Assembly: GCA_046498385.1 (NCBI GenBank)
Contig: JAWOAU010000074.1
Span: forward strand, 10,286 to 74,285
Reading direction: 5' to 3'
Source of the DNA: Halarchaeoplasma sp046498385
GTDB lineage: Archaea; Thermoplasmatota; Thermoplasmata; Halarchaeoplasmatales; Halarchaeoplasmataceae
Length of the DNA: 64,000 nt
Positions 35,644 to 44,511 of this stretch are shown one piece after another. The notes under the pieces are model-generated. The model searched no databases and was not told the DNA's origin. It was given only the letters and a program-made list of their open reading frames with translations. Positions within the stretch are counted from its first letter, which is position 1; each line of letters opens with the position of its first letter. Made by a program: the position numbers and the translations under genes.

Positions 35644-36270
35644 ATGGCTTCAAAAAAGAAGGAAAAGAAGGAAGCAGCAGATTGGTTCGATGAGCTTGAC
35701 GAGGAACTGGAGAAGAAAACTGAAGAAACCTTTAGGGATTTGGGCGAAAGGGACTCCAAGCTGGCTGATATTAATCAACAATTTATAAAGGATTTCTGGA
35801 GGATATGGATACGGTTCGAGAAGATAAACGTACACTTTAGCATGAAACCGGAGTACAGTTCCTTCGCTAAGATAAAGGAGTTTCCGGAGAATTGGGAATT
35901 CAAAGAGAATTTTGATTTCACCGGTGTACAGACCATCCGATTAATGGACAAAACCCAGGACGAAAACCGGGTCGGGGACACTCTCCTTATAGACTATTAT
36001 ACCGAAGAGGATGTTTTCAAAGTCGGTATGTTCTTTGAGTTTTGTGAAGGAGAAACCTATTATAAATACAGCGGCTGGAAACGAATATACGCCCGGTATC
36101 TGCTGTGGGAAGCGGGTTTTCCTCTAGAAGATAACGATATGGACGAATTCCACGAAATCTTGAAGGACGTAGTGAAGGTATGGTACGAATCCCATCTTAA
36201 AAAGGACCGTAATATAATGCTTAACCATATCAACAAGGAATTCGACAAAATAGAGGAGTATCCTGAGTAG
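35644..36270 (+). CDS. Uncharacterised acidic/basic soluble protein
   Basis: The 208-residue protein has a lysine-rich start, a charged helix (DELDEELEKKTEETFRDLGE), then a mixed domain rich in aromatic residues (FWRIWIRFEKINVHFS, WEFKENFDF, YYKYSGWKRIYARYLLWEAG). No family is recognised and no membrane segment is present. It has a strong TATA box (CTTTTATATG, about 35576-35586) and GTGAT before ATG 35644. It is divergent from mbf1 and upstream of the RPA genes, 112 bp apart. Confidence 0.75.
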   Translation: MASKKKEKKEAADWFDELDEELEKKTEETFRDLGERDSKLADINQQFIKDFWRIWIRFEKINVHFSMKPEYSSFAKIKEFPENWEFKENFDFTGVQTIRLMDKTQDENRVGDTLLIDYYTEEDVFKVGMFFEFCEGETYYKYSGWKRIYARYLLWEAGFPLEDNDMDEFHEILKDVVKVWYESHLKKDRNIMLNHINKEFDKIEEYPE

Positions 36271-36382
36271 GCCAAAAACAAAAATCCTTTCCACTTTTAC
36301 AATTTTCTAGACCCCCCCTGAAAATGGTTAAATACTACTGAGGTTTAGATGATGAACACATTCGAAAAAAAAGCGTGATAGA

Positions 36383-37690
36383 ATGAAAAACGAAGAACTC
36401 GCGCCCCACATAAATGATATAACCCGGGCGCTAAAAGGAAAAATAAGCAAAGAAGAAGTCGAACGAGAACTCCAGGATTGGCTGGATAACTACAAGGTTG
36501 ACTTGGCAACCGCCAAAAGATCCGTAGTTAACAAACTGGGAGGAGACCCTCAGGATCTTTTCGCTCGTACCGAGAAAAAGGTTAACGAGATAACGGGAAC
36601 TGAGAGAAATCTTGAGCTCAAGGCAAGAATCGTTTCCATAAACGAAAAGAACATAGAGGTAGATGGTGTGCCTAAAAAGATACATTATGGCATATTCGGC
36701 GATGATACCGGAACCATACCCTTTACACTTTGGGAGCCCTTGACCGAGCCCCTGGAAAAGGGAGATACGGTTCATGTGATCAACGTATATGCCACCACGT
36801 GGAATGATAAACCTCAGATCAACCTGGGTTCCCGCGGGAGAATGAAAATGCTTGAGGAGGACGAGGTACCTGAATTCAAAAGAACGCTTCAGCGATGCAA
36901 TATAATAGATGTACGTGAAAGCATGAACAATCTGATAGTAACGGGTAGGATACTTTCCATGGAGAACAAGATCGTTCAGACTGAGAACGGCGAAAAGGAT
37001 CTTTACTCAGGAGTACTTGCGGACGAAACGGGCAAGATCCAATTCAGTGCGTGGTACGATTTTGACCTGGAAGAAGGTCAGGTCATCGAAGTCCAAGGAG
37101 GTTACATCCGTTCATGGAGGGGTATTCCTCAGTTGAGTTTTGATGACAATGCCTCCGTTGAGACGCTGGAAGATGATTCACTACCGCCCAAGGATGAACT
37201 GGAAGATTTAGGCATCATGACCATCTCCCAGTTGGCCCGAAGAGGCGGTGCGGTTGACGCTATCATCGATGCGGTGATGATAGATATCAAAAGCGGCAGT
37301 GGACTGATATTCAGATGCCCGGAGTGCAATCGTGTAGTCCAAAAGAGCGCTTGCAGGATACATGGTAAAGTAGACGGCGAACCCGACCTGCGTGTAAAAG
37401 GTATATTGGACGACGGCACGGGAGCCCTGACCGTTATAATAACCCGTGACGAGACTGAAAAGATATTGGGTTATGATTTGGACAAGGCTATGGAGATTGC
37501 CAGAGACCGTATGGACCACGGAGTGATAAAAGATGAATTAGAAGATCATCTGATAGCTCAGCCACTGCGAATGAAGGGCAATGTTACCTGTGACGATTAC
37601 GGCCTGATGCTGATCGCCAGTGAGGTAAAGGAGAAGAAGATAAACATGGAAGAAGAGGCCCGTAAACTTCTCGATGAGGTGAGAGTATGA
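36383..37690 (+). CDS. Replication protein A, large subunit
   Basis: Single-stranded DNA-binding protein. The 435-residue chain holds three OB folds (for example GIFGDDTGTIPFTLWEPL, GVLADETGKIQFSAWYDF, GILDDGTGALTVIITRD) and a zinc finger (CPECNRVV then CRIHG) before the last OB fold, the usual euryarchaeal RPA plan. GTGATAGA precedes ATG 36383. The next gene overlaps by 4 bp and encodes its partner. Confidence 0.94.
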   Translation: MKNEELAPHINDITRALKGKISKEEVERELQDWLDNYKVDLATAKRSVVNKLGGDPQDLFARTEKKVNEITGTERNLELKARIVSINEKNIEVDGVPKKIHYGIFGDDTGTIPFTLWEPLTEPLEKGDTVHVINVYATTWNDKPQINLGSRGRMKMLEEDEVPEFKRTLQRCNIIDVRESMNNLIVTGRILSMENKIVQTENGEKDLYSGVLADETGKIQFSAWYDFDLEEGQVIEVQGGYIRSWRGIPQLSFDDNASVETLEDDSLPPKDELEDLGIMTISQLARRGGAVDAIIDAVMIDIKSGSGLIFRCPECNRVVQKSACRIHGKVDGEPDLRVKGILDDGTGALTVIITRDETEKILGYDLDKAMEIARDRMDHGVIKDELEDHLIAQPLRMKGNVTCDDYGLMLIASEVKEKKINMEEEARKLLDEVRV

Positions 37691-38571
37691 GCATGATCCA
37701 GCGAGAAGTAGCGTGGAGATTGTTCGCGCAAGAGTTCAACCAGTCCACACTTGAGATCAGCGGCAGCGAAGCCGAAAGGACACCTTCGTACGTGGTGACC
37801 CCTCTGGGCGCCATGGTCAATAGAGTTTACATGGTGGGAGTGCTCACCGAGACGGAGAATCTTGGTACCCAAGATGATCCTATGTGGAGGGCCAGGGTTT
37901 CCGATCCTACGGGAACCTACTTCGTGTCCGCCGGGCAGTATCAGCCCGGTGCGGCCACTGCAATTTCCTCCCTAGAACCTCCGGCATATGTTGCAGTAGT
38001 CGGCAAATCCAGCGTATATCAACCTGACGAGGAAACCGTCCTGACCTCTCTTAGGTGCGAATGCATCAAGGAGGTATCGGAGGAGATGAGGGATTATTGG
38101 ATACTGGAAGCCTCTCGCTCGTTGAAAACCAGGCTTGAAGCCATGGAAGAGGCTTTAAGAATGGACGAGGTATCGGCGGAGGAGCTGATAAGACTAGGTT
38201 ATGATCCGGATTTGGCCAAAGGAATCAAAAGGGCTACGGAACATTATTCATCCGTATCTTTGGATAAATACTGGTCTTTACTAGAGGATTCTTTGATGTA
38301 CGTTCTTCCCGAGTATGAGAGGACCCCTGTAAAGGAGCATTCCGAACCAAAAGAGGAAGAACAAAGTGACCTGGAGGATTTAATACTTGAGGTCATAAAA
38401 GAAATGGAAGAAGAGGGACAGGACACAGGCGTTGATTACAATGATATCATGCTTGAGGTAATGGACAGAGAGAACATTTCAGAAGGTGAATTCGAGGAGG
38501 CTGTTAGAAATCTTAGGTCCCTAGGACACCTTTACGAACCGGACCTTGGTTCTCTAAAGAGGATATATTGA
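37687..38571 (+). CDS. RPA-associated protein
   Basis: The 294-residue protein begins with an OB fold (TPLGAMVNRVYMVGVLTETE, then RARVSDPTGTYFVSAGQYQP), matching the RPA-associated family (COG3390) found next to rpa genes in euryarchaea. A long acidic linker and a C-terminal winged-helix-like domain (EGEFEEAVRNLRSLGHLYEP) follow, reminiscent of RPA32. It overlaps rpa by 4 bp and so is coupled to it. Confidence 0.9.
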   Translation: MSMIQREVAWRLFAQEFNQSTLEISGSEAERTPSYVVTPLGAMVNRVYMVGVLTETENLGTQDDPMWRARVSDPTGTYFVSAGQYQPGAATAISSLEPPAYVAVVGKSSVYQPDEETVLTSLRCECIKEVSEEMRDYWILEASRSLKTRLEAMEEALRMDEVSAEELIRLGYDPDLAKGIKRATEHYSSVSLDKYWSLLEDSLMYVLPEYERTPVKEHSEPKEEEQSDLEDLILEVIKEMEEEGQDTGVDYNDIMLEVMDRENISEGEFEEAVRNLRSLGHLYEPDLGSLKRIY

Positions 38572-38572
38572 G

Positions 38573-39319
38573 TTAATCCTTCCTCTCCCTTTGTTTCTTT
38601 ATAGCTTCTTTGAGTTTTAACTCTCCCTCGACCACCTTTTGTGCTAATTCTTTTGATATTGTTATCTCACCGTTGCTCTGCAGTCTACTCCTTCTCTGCA
38701 TCTCTTTCTTCTCCCCTTCAGTAGCCTCTACTTCATGGGGGCCGTATGCGATCTGCCCCTTTGACATAGCTATCTTTCTAGCGGCTTGAATATCGGGTGA
38801 ATCAACACGTTCCGTAGTGTATTCCTCGTTGACTATTTCTATCCTAAGGGGAAGCCCTTTCAACGAGTTTAAAGTACGGTTTCTATTTGTTTTATCGCCG
38901 TGACCGACTTTTACGATCATGGTATGGAAATCATAACCTTCCATATACCGTTCCACCAATTGTTTTACAGTTTCAGGAGAGTCCGCATATGCGGTTTCAA
39001 GCAGTTTTCCATCTCCCATCAAAGCCACCCCAGGTCTAAAGCCCGGGTCTATGCCTACCACCAACCGCTGGTAAGATGATTTTCCGGAGAGGGCGTTTAG
39101 TGCTATCCGTACGCCCATCCGTATATCTTTCCCTACCCCTATTACGTTATCGTGGTCTATCATAGGTTTTTCAATCCTAGAAGTTAAAACCACTCCTACG
39201 TTCTCCGGTATGGGGTCTTGAGGTGACAAGCTGACGAAGGGTATGTCCCTGTGTTTGAGTTCCTTCACTACATCGTAGTAGAACTCGAAGTTGTCCGTGG
39301 CAACGGCTAGTATCTTCAT
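38573..39319 (-). CDS. Archaeal RNase H-fold / RuvC-like protein
   Basis: A 248-residue protein whose middle part starts a ribonuclease H-like fold: LVVGIDPGFRPGVALMGDGK with the first acidic residue, then MIVKVGHGD and DIQAARKIA for later catalytic-type positions. The N-terminal 80 residues form a separate small domain (KILAVATDNFEFYYDVVKEL) and the C-terminus is a charged helix. Homologues are mainly archaeal and uncharacterised. It is convergent with the RPA partner gene, 1 bp apart. Confidence 0.7.
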   Translation of the reverse strand: MKILAVATDNFEFYYDVVKELKHRDIPFVSLSPQDPIPENVGVVLTSRIEKPMIDHDNVIGVGKDIRMGVRIALNALSGKSSYQRLVVGIDPGFRPGVALMGDGKLLETAYADSPETVKQLVERYMEGYDFHTMIVKVGHGDKTNRNRTLNSLKGLPLRIEIVNEEYTTERVDSPDIQAARKIAMSKGQIAYGPHEVEATEGEKKEMQRRSRLQSNGEITISKELAQKVVEGELKLKEAIKKQRERKD

Positions 39320-39371
39320 GTTGAAGGGTTAAAGGTAGGGAGGATATATCTTTTTTGAAAGAAAGGGGTTT

Positions 39372-40727
39372 TTACTCAACGTCGGGAGCGGGTTCGATCA
39401 AGCCAGCTTCCATAAGCTTCTTGGTATGTTCTCGACTTCTGAGGATCACTTTCTCGGCCTTCTCCCTGAGCTCCTCTTCACTGAGCTTCACCCTTGCGAT
39501 ACCCTGTTCTACAGCTTTCAAACCTACGCGTACCGCTTGATGTATATATACCTCGGTGTTATCCATGGTCGGTACCAGATACTCCTCATGGATGCCCTGC
39601 TGTTCGGCGACTTCCGCGATGGCGTATGCCGCTTCTATGTGCATCTCGTCGGTGATGGTCTTTGCCCTGACATCCAGGGTGCCTCTGAATATTCCCGGAA
39701 ATCCTATTGAATTGTTTACCTGGTTGGGGAAGTCCGAACGACCGGTTCCTACCACTCTAACGCCGGCTTCCTTTGCCTCCCAAGGCCATATCTCTGGTAT
39801 GGGATTTGCTTCTGCGAAAAGAATACCGTCTTCGTTCATCTTTTTCAGCCATTCTTTTTTGATGGTGTCCGGTCCGGGTTTGGAGGCCGCAACTACAACG
39901 TCTCTTCCCTCTATGAGTTCCGGCAGTCCTCCGTCTTTTCTTTGTTTGTTTGTCTTCTGGGCGAATTCCCATTTAACCGGGGATTTATCTTTATCTAGAT
40001 CTTCCCGATCGGCGTGGAGTAGTCCCCTTGAATCGCAGAGTGTTAAATTCTTTTCCGGAACACTTGCCTTTAGAAGAGTTCTTGCAAGACATAGGTTTGC
40101 GGCTCCGGCACCGACCAAACCTATCTCAACTTTATCCAGCTCTTTGTCAACCACTCTTAGACCGTTGATTATAGCCGCTAGAGTGATTGCGGCGGTTCCC
40201 TGCTGGTCGTCGTGCCATACAGGTATATCCATTTCTTCCCTGAGTTTATCCAGGATGTAGAAACATTTAGGTTTGGATATGTCTTCTAAATTTATGCCTC
40301 CGAAGGAAGGAGCAATCCACTTCACCACCTGTATTATCTCATCCGGTTCATGTGCGTCAAGACATATCGGGAAGGCATCCACACCTCCCAAGTATTTGAA
40401 CAGCAATCCCTTACCTTCCATCACCGGCATGCTAGCCTCAGGACCGATGTCGCCGAGTCCTAAAACGCGGCTTCCGTCGCTTACTACGGCAACGTTGTTC
40501 CATTTGTTGGTGTGCTCATACACGGTTGAGGGATTTGCATGTATATCCTGACACGGCTTTGCAACTCCTGGTGTATACCAAACCCCGAAGTCATCGAAGC
40601 TGCTGACCTGAACCTTTGGGGATATCTCGATTTTTCCCCTGTAAAATGGATGCCAGATCATAGCCTTTTTAGCTGGTAGTTTTGCTTTCTTGATAAGTTC
40701 TTCCTTGGTAAGTTTTTCTTCGCTCAT
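39372..40727 (-). CDS. Malic enzyme
   Basis: Oxidative decarboxylation of malate to pyruvate with NAD(P). The 451-residue single-domain length fits prokaryotic malic enzymes. Motifs: SSFDDFGVWYTPGVAKPC, DGSRVLGLGDIGPEASMPVMEGK, the metal-binding VWHDDQQGTA and the nucleotide site GLVGAGAANL. It is a single gene and supplies pyruvate or, in reverse, C4 acids. Confidence 0.95.
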   Translation of the reverse strand: MSEEKLTKEELIKKAKLPAKKAMIWHPFYRGKIEISPKVQVSSFDDFGVWYTPGVAKPCQDIHANPSTVYEHTNKWNNVAVVSDGSRVLGLGDIGPEASMPVMEGKGLLFKYLGGVDAFPICLDAHEPDEIIQVVKWIAPSFGGINLEDISKPKCFYILDKLREEMDIPVWHDDQQGTAAITLAAIINGLRVVDKELDKVEIGLVGAGAANLCLARTLLKASVPEKNLTLCDSRGLLHADREDLDKDKSPVKWEFAQKTNKQRKDGGLPELIEGRDVVVAASKPGPDTIKKEWLKKMNEDGILFAEANPIPEIWPWEAKEAGVRVVGTGRSDFPNQVNNSIGFPGIFRGTLDVRAKTITDEMHIEAAYAIAEVAEQQGIHEEYLVPTMDNTEVYIHQAVRVGLKAVEQGIARVKLSEEELREKAEKVILRSREHTKKLMEAGLIEPAPDVE

Positions 40728-40780
40728 GATACTGCCTCTGCTGAGGGAAGAATAGTTGGTATATAAATATGTGATGTAGT

Positions 40781-41308
40781 TTACAGCAGGTCTACGATGG
40801 ACAGGAAGTTACCTAGACCAAGGAATACTCCCAGTAAGATCGCCATAGCCATAAACATCCACGCTCTGATATCTTCGCTGAGGTGATCTGCTTTTACAGC
40901 ACCTAAAACAAGCCCCAGCCCTACTATGACTATACCTACATTTATCAAAAGCAGTGAAAATATTACCATTGTAGATGCGAATTCAATGGGATCTTCCGCC
41001 CAGTCCGACGCGGCGTGCATAGAGAACATCAACGAATATCCCGCGATCAACAGAAAAAAACCGATAATTAGTACATTTTGGTACACTGTATACTTTTCTC
41101 CGGAAAAAGAGACTGCCTTTCCACGGGCCGACAAAACCCTTTTTTTATTGCCGGCAGAAGATCCTTTCTTTTTCTCGGTATATTTAGGATTATCTTTCCA
41201 TTTGAATGTTCTCTGGCACTCGGTGCATCTGCCGGAACCATCGTCGAAAAATTCCAATTCTTCGGAACCGCAGGCGCCGCATATTCCTTCTGAGGGTTTC
41301 CTTACCAT
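40781..41308 (-). CDS. Zinc-ribbon membrane protein
   Basis: The 175-residue protein starts with a zinc ribbon (CGACGSEELEFF ... CTECQRTF), then a basic linker and three membrane helices (about 77-97, 111-135, 150-168). Function is unknown. It is one of three different zinc-ribbon membrane proteins in this window. It lies just upstream of the malic enzyme gene and downstream of kae1 on the same strand. Confidence 0.75.
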   Translation of the reverse strand: MVRKPSEGICGACGSEELEFFDDGSGRCTECQRTFKWKDNPKYTEKKKGSSAGNKKRVLSARGKAVSFSGEKYTVYQNVLIIGFFLLIAGYSLMFSMHAASDWAEDPIEFASTMVIFSLLLINVGIVIVGLGLVLGAVKADHLSEDIRAWMFMAMAILLGVFLGLGNFLSIVDLL

Positions 41309-41353
41309 TGATCCACCTTGTTAACATTAAGGCCGAGGGTCATAAATATGTTT

Positions 41354-42325
41354 CTATTTTCTCCAGGTTATATCTACCTCGTCCGTACGAAAATTTTGCA
41401 TAACTCCACTTTGGTCTACAGGTGTTTTCAATCCACTTTCATACATAATATAACCCGTCCAGGCGATCATGGCGCCGTTGTCTACACACAGTGGTCCCGG
41501 AGGGGCGTAGGCCTCCGCACCACGCTCTTTTGCCATGATAGTTGCCATATCCCTCAATCGTTTGTTTCTTATGACGCCGCCTCCGAGGAGTACTTCGTTC
41601 TTTCCCGTATGGGCCAATGCCCTTTCGGCAACTTCGGTCAACATGGCGAACACGGTTTCCTGAAGGGAGTAGCAAAGATCATTCAGCGGTTTGTCGGAGT
41701 TCAGTGCGGCGGTCAATATGCCTGAGAAGGATACGTCCATGCCCTTGACACTGTAGGGCAATTCAATGAAATTATTGCTCAATTCAGCCCTTCTTTCTAT
41801 TTCGGGACCTGCCGGGAATGGCATACCGTTCTCCCTTCCGAATTTATCCAGCATATTTCCTACCCCTATATCCAAGGTCTCTCCGAAAACCCGATATCTT
41901 CCTCGGGAAAAGGCGATTACCTGGGTATTGCCTCCCGATGCGTACAGCAGAACGGGATCGGAGCATTCGGTGGTAAGCCTGCCTATCTCTATATGCGCGA
42001 TGCAGTGGTTCACACCAACCATGGGGACGTTTAGGGACAAGGACATAGCCCTGGCGGCGGTTGCTACCGTCCTCAGACAGGGACCGAGCCCGGGACCTTG
42101 CGAAAAGGAGACCAAGCCGATATCTTCTCGTTGTATACCTGCGACGGTGATCGCCTCTTCAATAGTTGATATCATGTTGCTAGCATGGTGATTAGCGGCT
42201 TCCCTGGGATGTATGCCTTCTTTTGGACGGTATGTCTTCATAATATTTGCTAAAATAGTACCGTTGTCTTCAAGGATACCGACACCCAAGGTGTGGGCTG
42301 TACCCTCTAATCCTAATAGATGCAT
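41354..42325 (-). CDS. kae1: tRNA N6-threonylcarbamoyladenosine synthase subunit Kae1
   Basis: Transfers the threonylcarbamoyl group to A37 of tRNAs as part of the KEOPS complex. The 323-residue protein has the ASKHA fold signatures HLLGLEGTAHTLGVGI, the metal-binding HHASN and HCIAHIEIG histidines, and LYASGGNTQVIAF. The chain ends where Kae1 ends, so there is no fused Bud32 kinase, unlike in some euryarchaea. Confidence 0.95.
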   Translation of the reverse strand: MHLLGLEGTAHTLGVGILEDNGTILANIMKTYRPKEGIHPREAANHHASNMISTIEEAITVAGIQREDIGLVSFSQGPGLGPCLRTVATAARAMSLSLNVPMVGVNHCIAHIEIGRLTTECSDPVLLYASGGNTQVIAFSRGRYRVFGETLDIGVGNMLDKFGRENGMPFPAGPEIERRAELSNNFIELPYSVKGMDVSFSGILTAALNSDKPLNDLCYSLQETVFAMLTEVAERALAHTGKNEVLLGGGVIRNKRLRDMATIMAKERGAEAYAPPGPLCVDNGAMIAWTGYIMYESGLKTPVDQSGVMQNFRTDEVDITWRK

Positions 42326-42360
42326 AAAAAAAGGAATAAGGAAGGGGTTATATGTTTTTC

Positions 42361-42507
42361 TTACTTGGACTTACCGATGCGGTAAACACCAGTACCACAA
42401 TCGGGACATTCGCCCTTTGTAGCGGGTCGACCATTTTTCATCGTTACTTCCTTTGCGTTCTTTATCTCTACTTTTTTCCTACATTTTACACAGTATGCTT
42501 CAGTCAT
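42361..42507 (-). CDS. DUF5679 small zinc-binding protein
   Basis: A 48-residue protein with two C-x2-C pairs (YCVKCRKKVEIKNAKEV and CPDCGTGVYRIGK), the pattern of DUF5679. Such proteins are widespread in archaea and unassigned; zinc binding is inferred from the cysteines. It lies 35 bp before kae1 on the same strand and may share its transcript. Confidence 0.85.
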   Translation of the reverse strand: MTEAYCVKCRKKVEIKNAKEVTMKNGRPATKGECPDCGTGVYRIGKSK

Positions 42508-42600
42508 AATCTCACTAGGGGCCTCATAGGTAATACGCCTATTAAAGCTTTCCTCAGTAAATTTCTAATATACCCTTCTATTCTAAGGGGATTTTGTGTT

Positions 42601-42931
42601 GAACAGGTGACCGTAGTAAGCCCCTTTCTGTTTCAAGACGACATTCATCTATGCGTCCTACCCGCCAGTCCCGGAATGGTCATCCCGACATGTTTGGACT
42701 TGCTCCGGTGGGGAGTCGCCGTTTCATCGATCCCTCCGGTTCTCAGCTCTGCGGGTTAACTTGCCTTGCCTTGCGGCAGGCTTCGCACACTTCACAGCTC
42801 GCCGGAGGACGTGTCGTTTCTGCGCCCTTGCCGAGACTCTCGCCTCACCGCCTTGCGACGGTCCACCTTTTCCGCGGAGAGGGGACTTTCCTCAGGGTCG
42901 AACCCCGTCGGCCGTCCTCGGTCTCCTGCTC
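42601..42931 (-). ncRNA. rnpB: RNase P RNA
   Basis: Ribozyme component of RNase P, which trims tRNA 5' leaders. On the reverse strand the conserved core CCTGAGGAAAGTCC and the closing segment AACAGAAAGGGGCTTACT are present. The ends pair as stem P1: GAGCAGG-A-GACCG at the 5' end with CGGTC-A-CCTGTTC at the 3' end, which fixes the limits at 42931 and 42601 (331 nt). A TATA box lies 20-30 bp upstream. Open frames crossing this RNA on either strand are not genes. Confidence 0.95.
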
Positions 42932-42951
42932 GTACTACCAGTGGTGTCTGG

Positions 42952-42964
42952 ACATATATAAACA
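42952..42964 (-). promoter_or_regulatory. TATA box of the RNase P RNA gene
   Basis: TTTATATATGTC on the reverse strand is centred about 27 bp before the P1-defined 5' end of the RNA, the expected archaeal spacing. Confidence 0.7.
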
Positions 42965-43026
42965 TGTTGTAGGTGTGACGCTTGAACGGTATCATTATAA
43001 ATACGGCCTGAAAGAATCATCCCTTC

Positions 43027-43821
43027 ATGGCGAGTGAGAAATACGTACCTCTGGACCTGGGAAACGTGGCGGATATCATCTGCTGTCCAGGAGGTATCGA
43101 GATCGAGGGTAAGGGGATGAAGGGTGATATAGGCAAGACCGTTTCATGGAGGAGGGACATGCTGCGCATGGGTATGGAGGGTATCATACAGTATCAGGAG
43201 GATGTACCCGTTGGTTTTGTGGAGTACATGCCCACGGAACAAGTGCCTATGCCCGTGGTGGGCCCGGGAACGTGCACCCTGATGTGCTTTCACTGGAAAG
43301 GAGAAGATATGAAACATCTGGAGATGGAACATGAGCTGCTGAAAAGGGTACTGGAAAAATGTCGCAAGGATCACAGCGGTATGGCGGCCTTGGGCTGGGA
43401 TCATCCTGTACATTTTCCCGTTTCCATGATGGAAGAGCTGGGATTCATAACCGTTGAAAGGCAGGATTACCTGCATCTTATGTGGACCCCTTTCGAAAAT
43501 GGTGCGGACTGCCCCGAGTTCGCAGAGCCTTGTCAGCCTCCAGCCCCCACCGATAGAAAGATCGTCATAGACCAGGGCTACAGCAACCGGTGCCCCTACA
43601 GCATTCATTACGCAAGAAAGATACGGGATATCATTGACGACGTAGGTCGTAAAAACGTGGAGTACGCTCTTCACAGGGTAGATACACGGGAGGAATCCAT
43701 GAAGGTAACGATAAGACCCTGGAACTGGGACTGGCTTTACATCAACGATAAAAGGATCGATGTCTTCGCCACAGATGAACGGACTATCGTGGAGCTAATA
43801 AAGGCGCCACTATCTCAGTGA
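43027..43821 (+). CDS. GNAT-like N-terminal plus YoaP-like thioredoxin-fold C-terminal protein
   Basis: The 264-residue protein has an acetyltransferase-like first half (VGFVEYMPTEQVPMPVVGPG, ALGWDHPVHFPVSMMEELGF) and a C-terminal part with DQGYSNRCPYSIHYARKI, which is the YoaP/thioredoxin-like signature with a single cysteine. Similar two-part proteins occur in many archaea and anaerobes; the substrate is not known. A TATA box (CATTATAAATACGG) lies 20-40 bp before the ATG. Confidence 0.75.
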   Translation: MASEKYVPLDLGNVADIICCPGGIEIEGKGMKGDIGKTVSWRRDMLRMGMEGIIQYQEDVPVGFVEYMPTEQVPMPVVGPGTCTLMCFHWKGEDMKHLEMEHELLKRVLEKCRKDHSGMAALGWDHPVHFPVSMMEELGFITVERQDYLHLMWTPFENGADCPEFAEPCQPPAPTDRKIVIDQGYSNRCPYSIHYARKIRDIIDDVGRKNVEYALHRVDTREESMKVTIRPWNWDWLYINDKRIDVFATDERTIVELIKAPLSQ

Positions 43822-44510
43822 ATCTCCGGCATACCCTCGCATCTAAGTATCCACATACCCTTCCACTGGCTGTACTCGAAGTAACCCTCAACGACCACAT
43901 AATCCCCCTTCACTATCTCGTCACTGACGTGCCAGTCGTCCGCCTCGCAGCTCAAACGGCTGTAAGGATTGTCAAGGGGTGAAAGTATGATATGTGTACC
44001 CCTGGATATGGTCCAGATATCCCTTACCTCCCCCCGGACCTTCACATCGGTATTCTCGTACCATGTGGGATTCTCCAGTATGGACTCGATGGGTATGAAG
44101 CTGGAACGTGCCTCCTCGATGACCCGTACATCAACGTGTGATGAAGTCCTCAACCTGTAACGGTTACCATCCTTTTCTACCCGACCCCGAAAGGAAACGA
44201 TGGCGCCGGGGATTATATTTTCCTTATTATCAACCTCTTCCATGATATCCGAAGAAATCAATGCGACTACCTCTTGATTCTCTTCTTGATCTCTTATGGT
44301 TACATGGTAGGTCCCGTAAAAGTTTCGGCGATCCATAACGTAACCTTCTGTTTTAACCACCGTATCGAGATACCCACCGTCTATATCGCTAACCCCTATT
44401 TCAGGCGGTTCTTGAGAAGCTGATAATATGAAAAGTAAGGAAGTGCCTAGTAAAGCTACGATGGTTACAACAAATAGTACCTTTTTTCCGATCATCTCTG
44501 GAACTTCCAT
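43815..44510 (-). CDS. Membrane-anchored protein with two OB-fold-like domains
   Basis: The 231-residue protein has an N-terminal signal-anchor (VLFVVTIVALLGTSLLFIL) and an external part with two OB-like units: LDTVVKTEGYVMDRRNFYGT then VSFRGRVEKDGNRYRL, and ENTDVKVRGEVRDIWTISRG then YVVVEGYFEY. ATG 44510 lies 1 bp after the cdc6 stop and follows GTGGTTAGG, so it is probably cotranscribed with that gene. The ligand is unknown. Confidence 0.75.
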   Translation of the reverse strand: MEVPEMIGKKVLFVVTIVALLGTSLLFILSASQEPPEIGVSDIDGGYLDTVVKTEGYVMDRRNFYGTYHVTIRDQEENQEVVALISSDIMEEVDNKENIIPGAIVSFRGRVEKDGNRYRLRTSSHVDVRVIEEARSSFIPIESILENPTWYENTDVKVRGEVRDIWTISRGTHIILSPLDNPYSRLSCEADDWHVSDEIVKGDYVVVEGYFEYSQWKGMWILRCEGMPEIH

Positions 44511-44511
44511 C

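Noticed and set aside
39556..40260. A 234-codon open frame antisense to malic enzyme
   Set aside because: Shadow of the malic enzyme gene; low-complexity Ser/Leu/Pro content and no start signals.
42651..43037. Open frames of up to 128 codons across 42651-43037
   Set aside because: They lie on RNase P RNA, whose core and P1 stem are clear on the reverse strand; the translations do not look like proteins.
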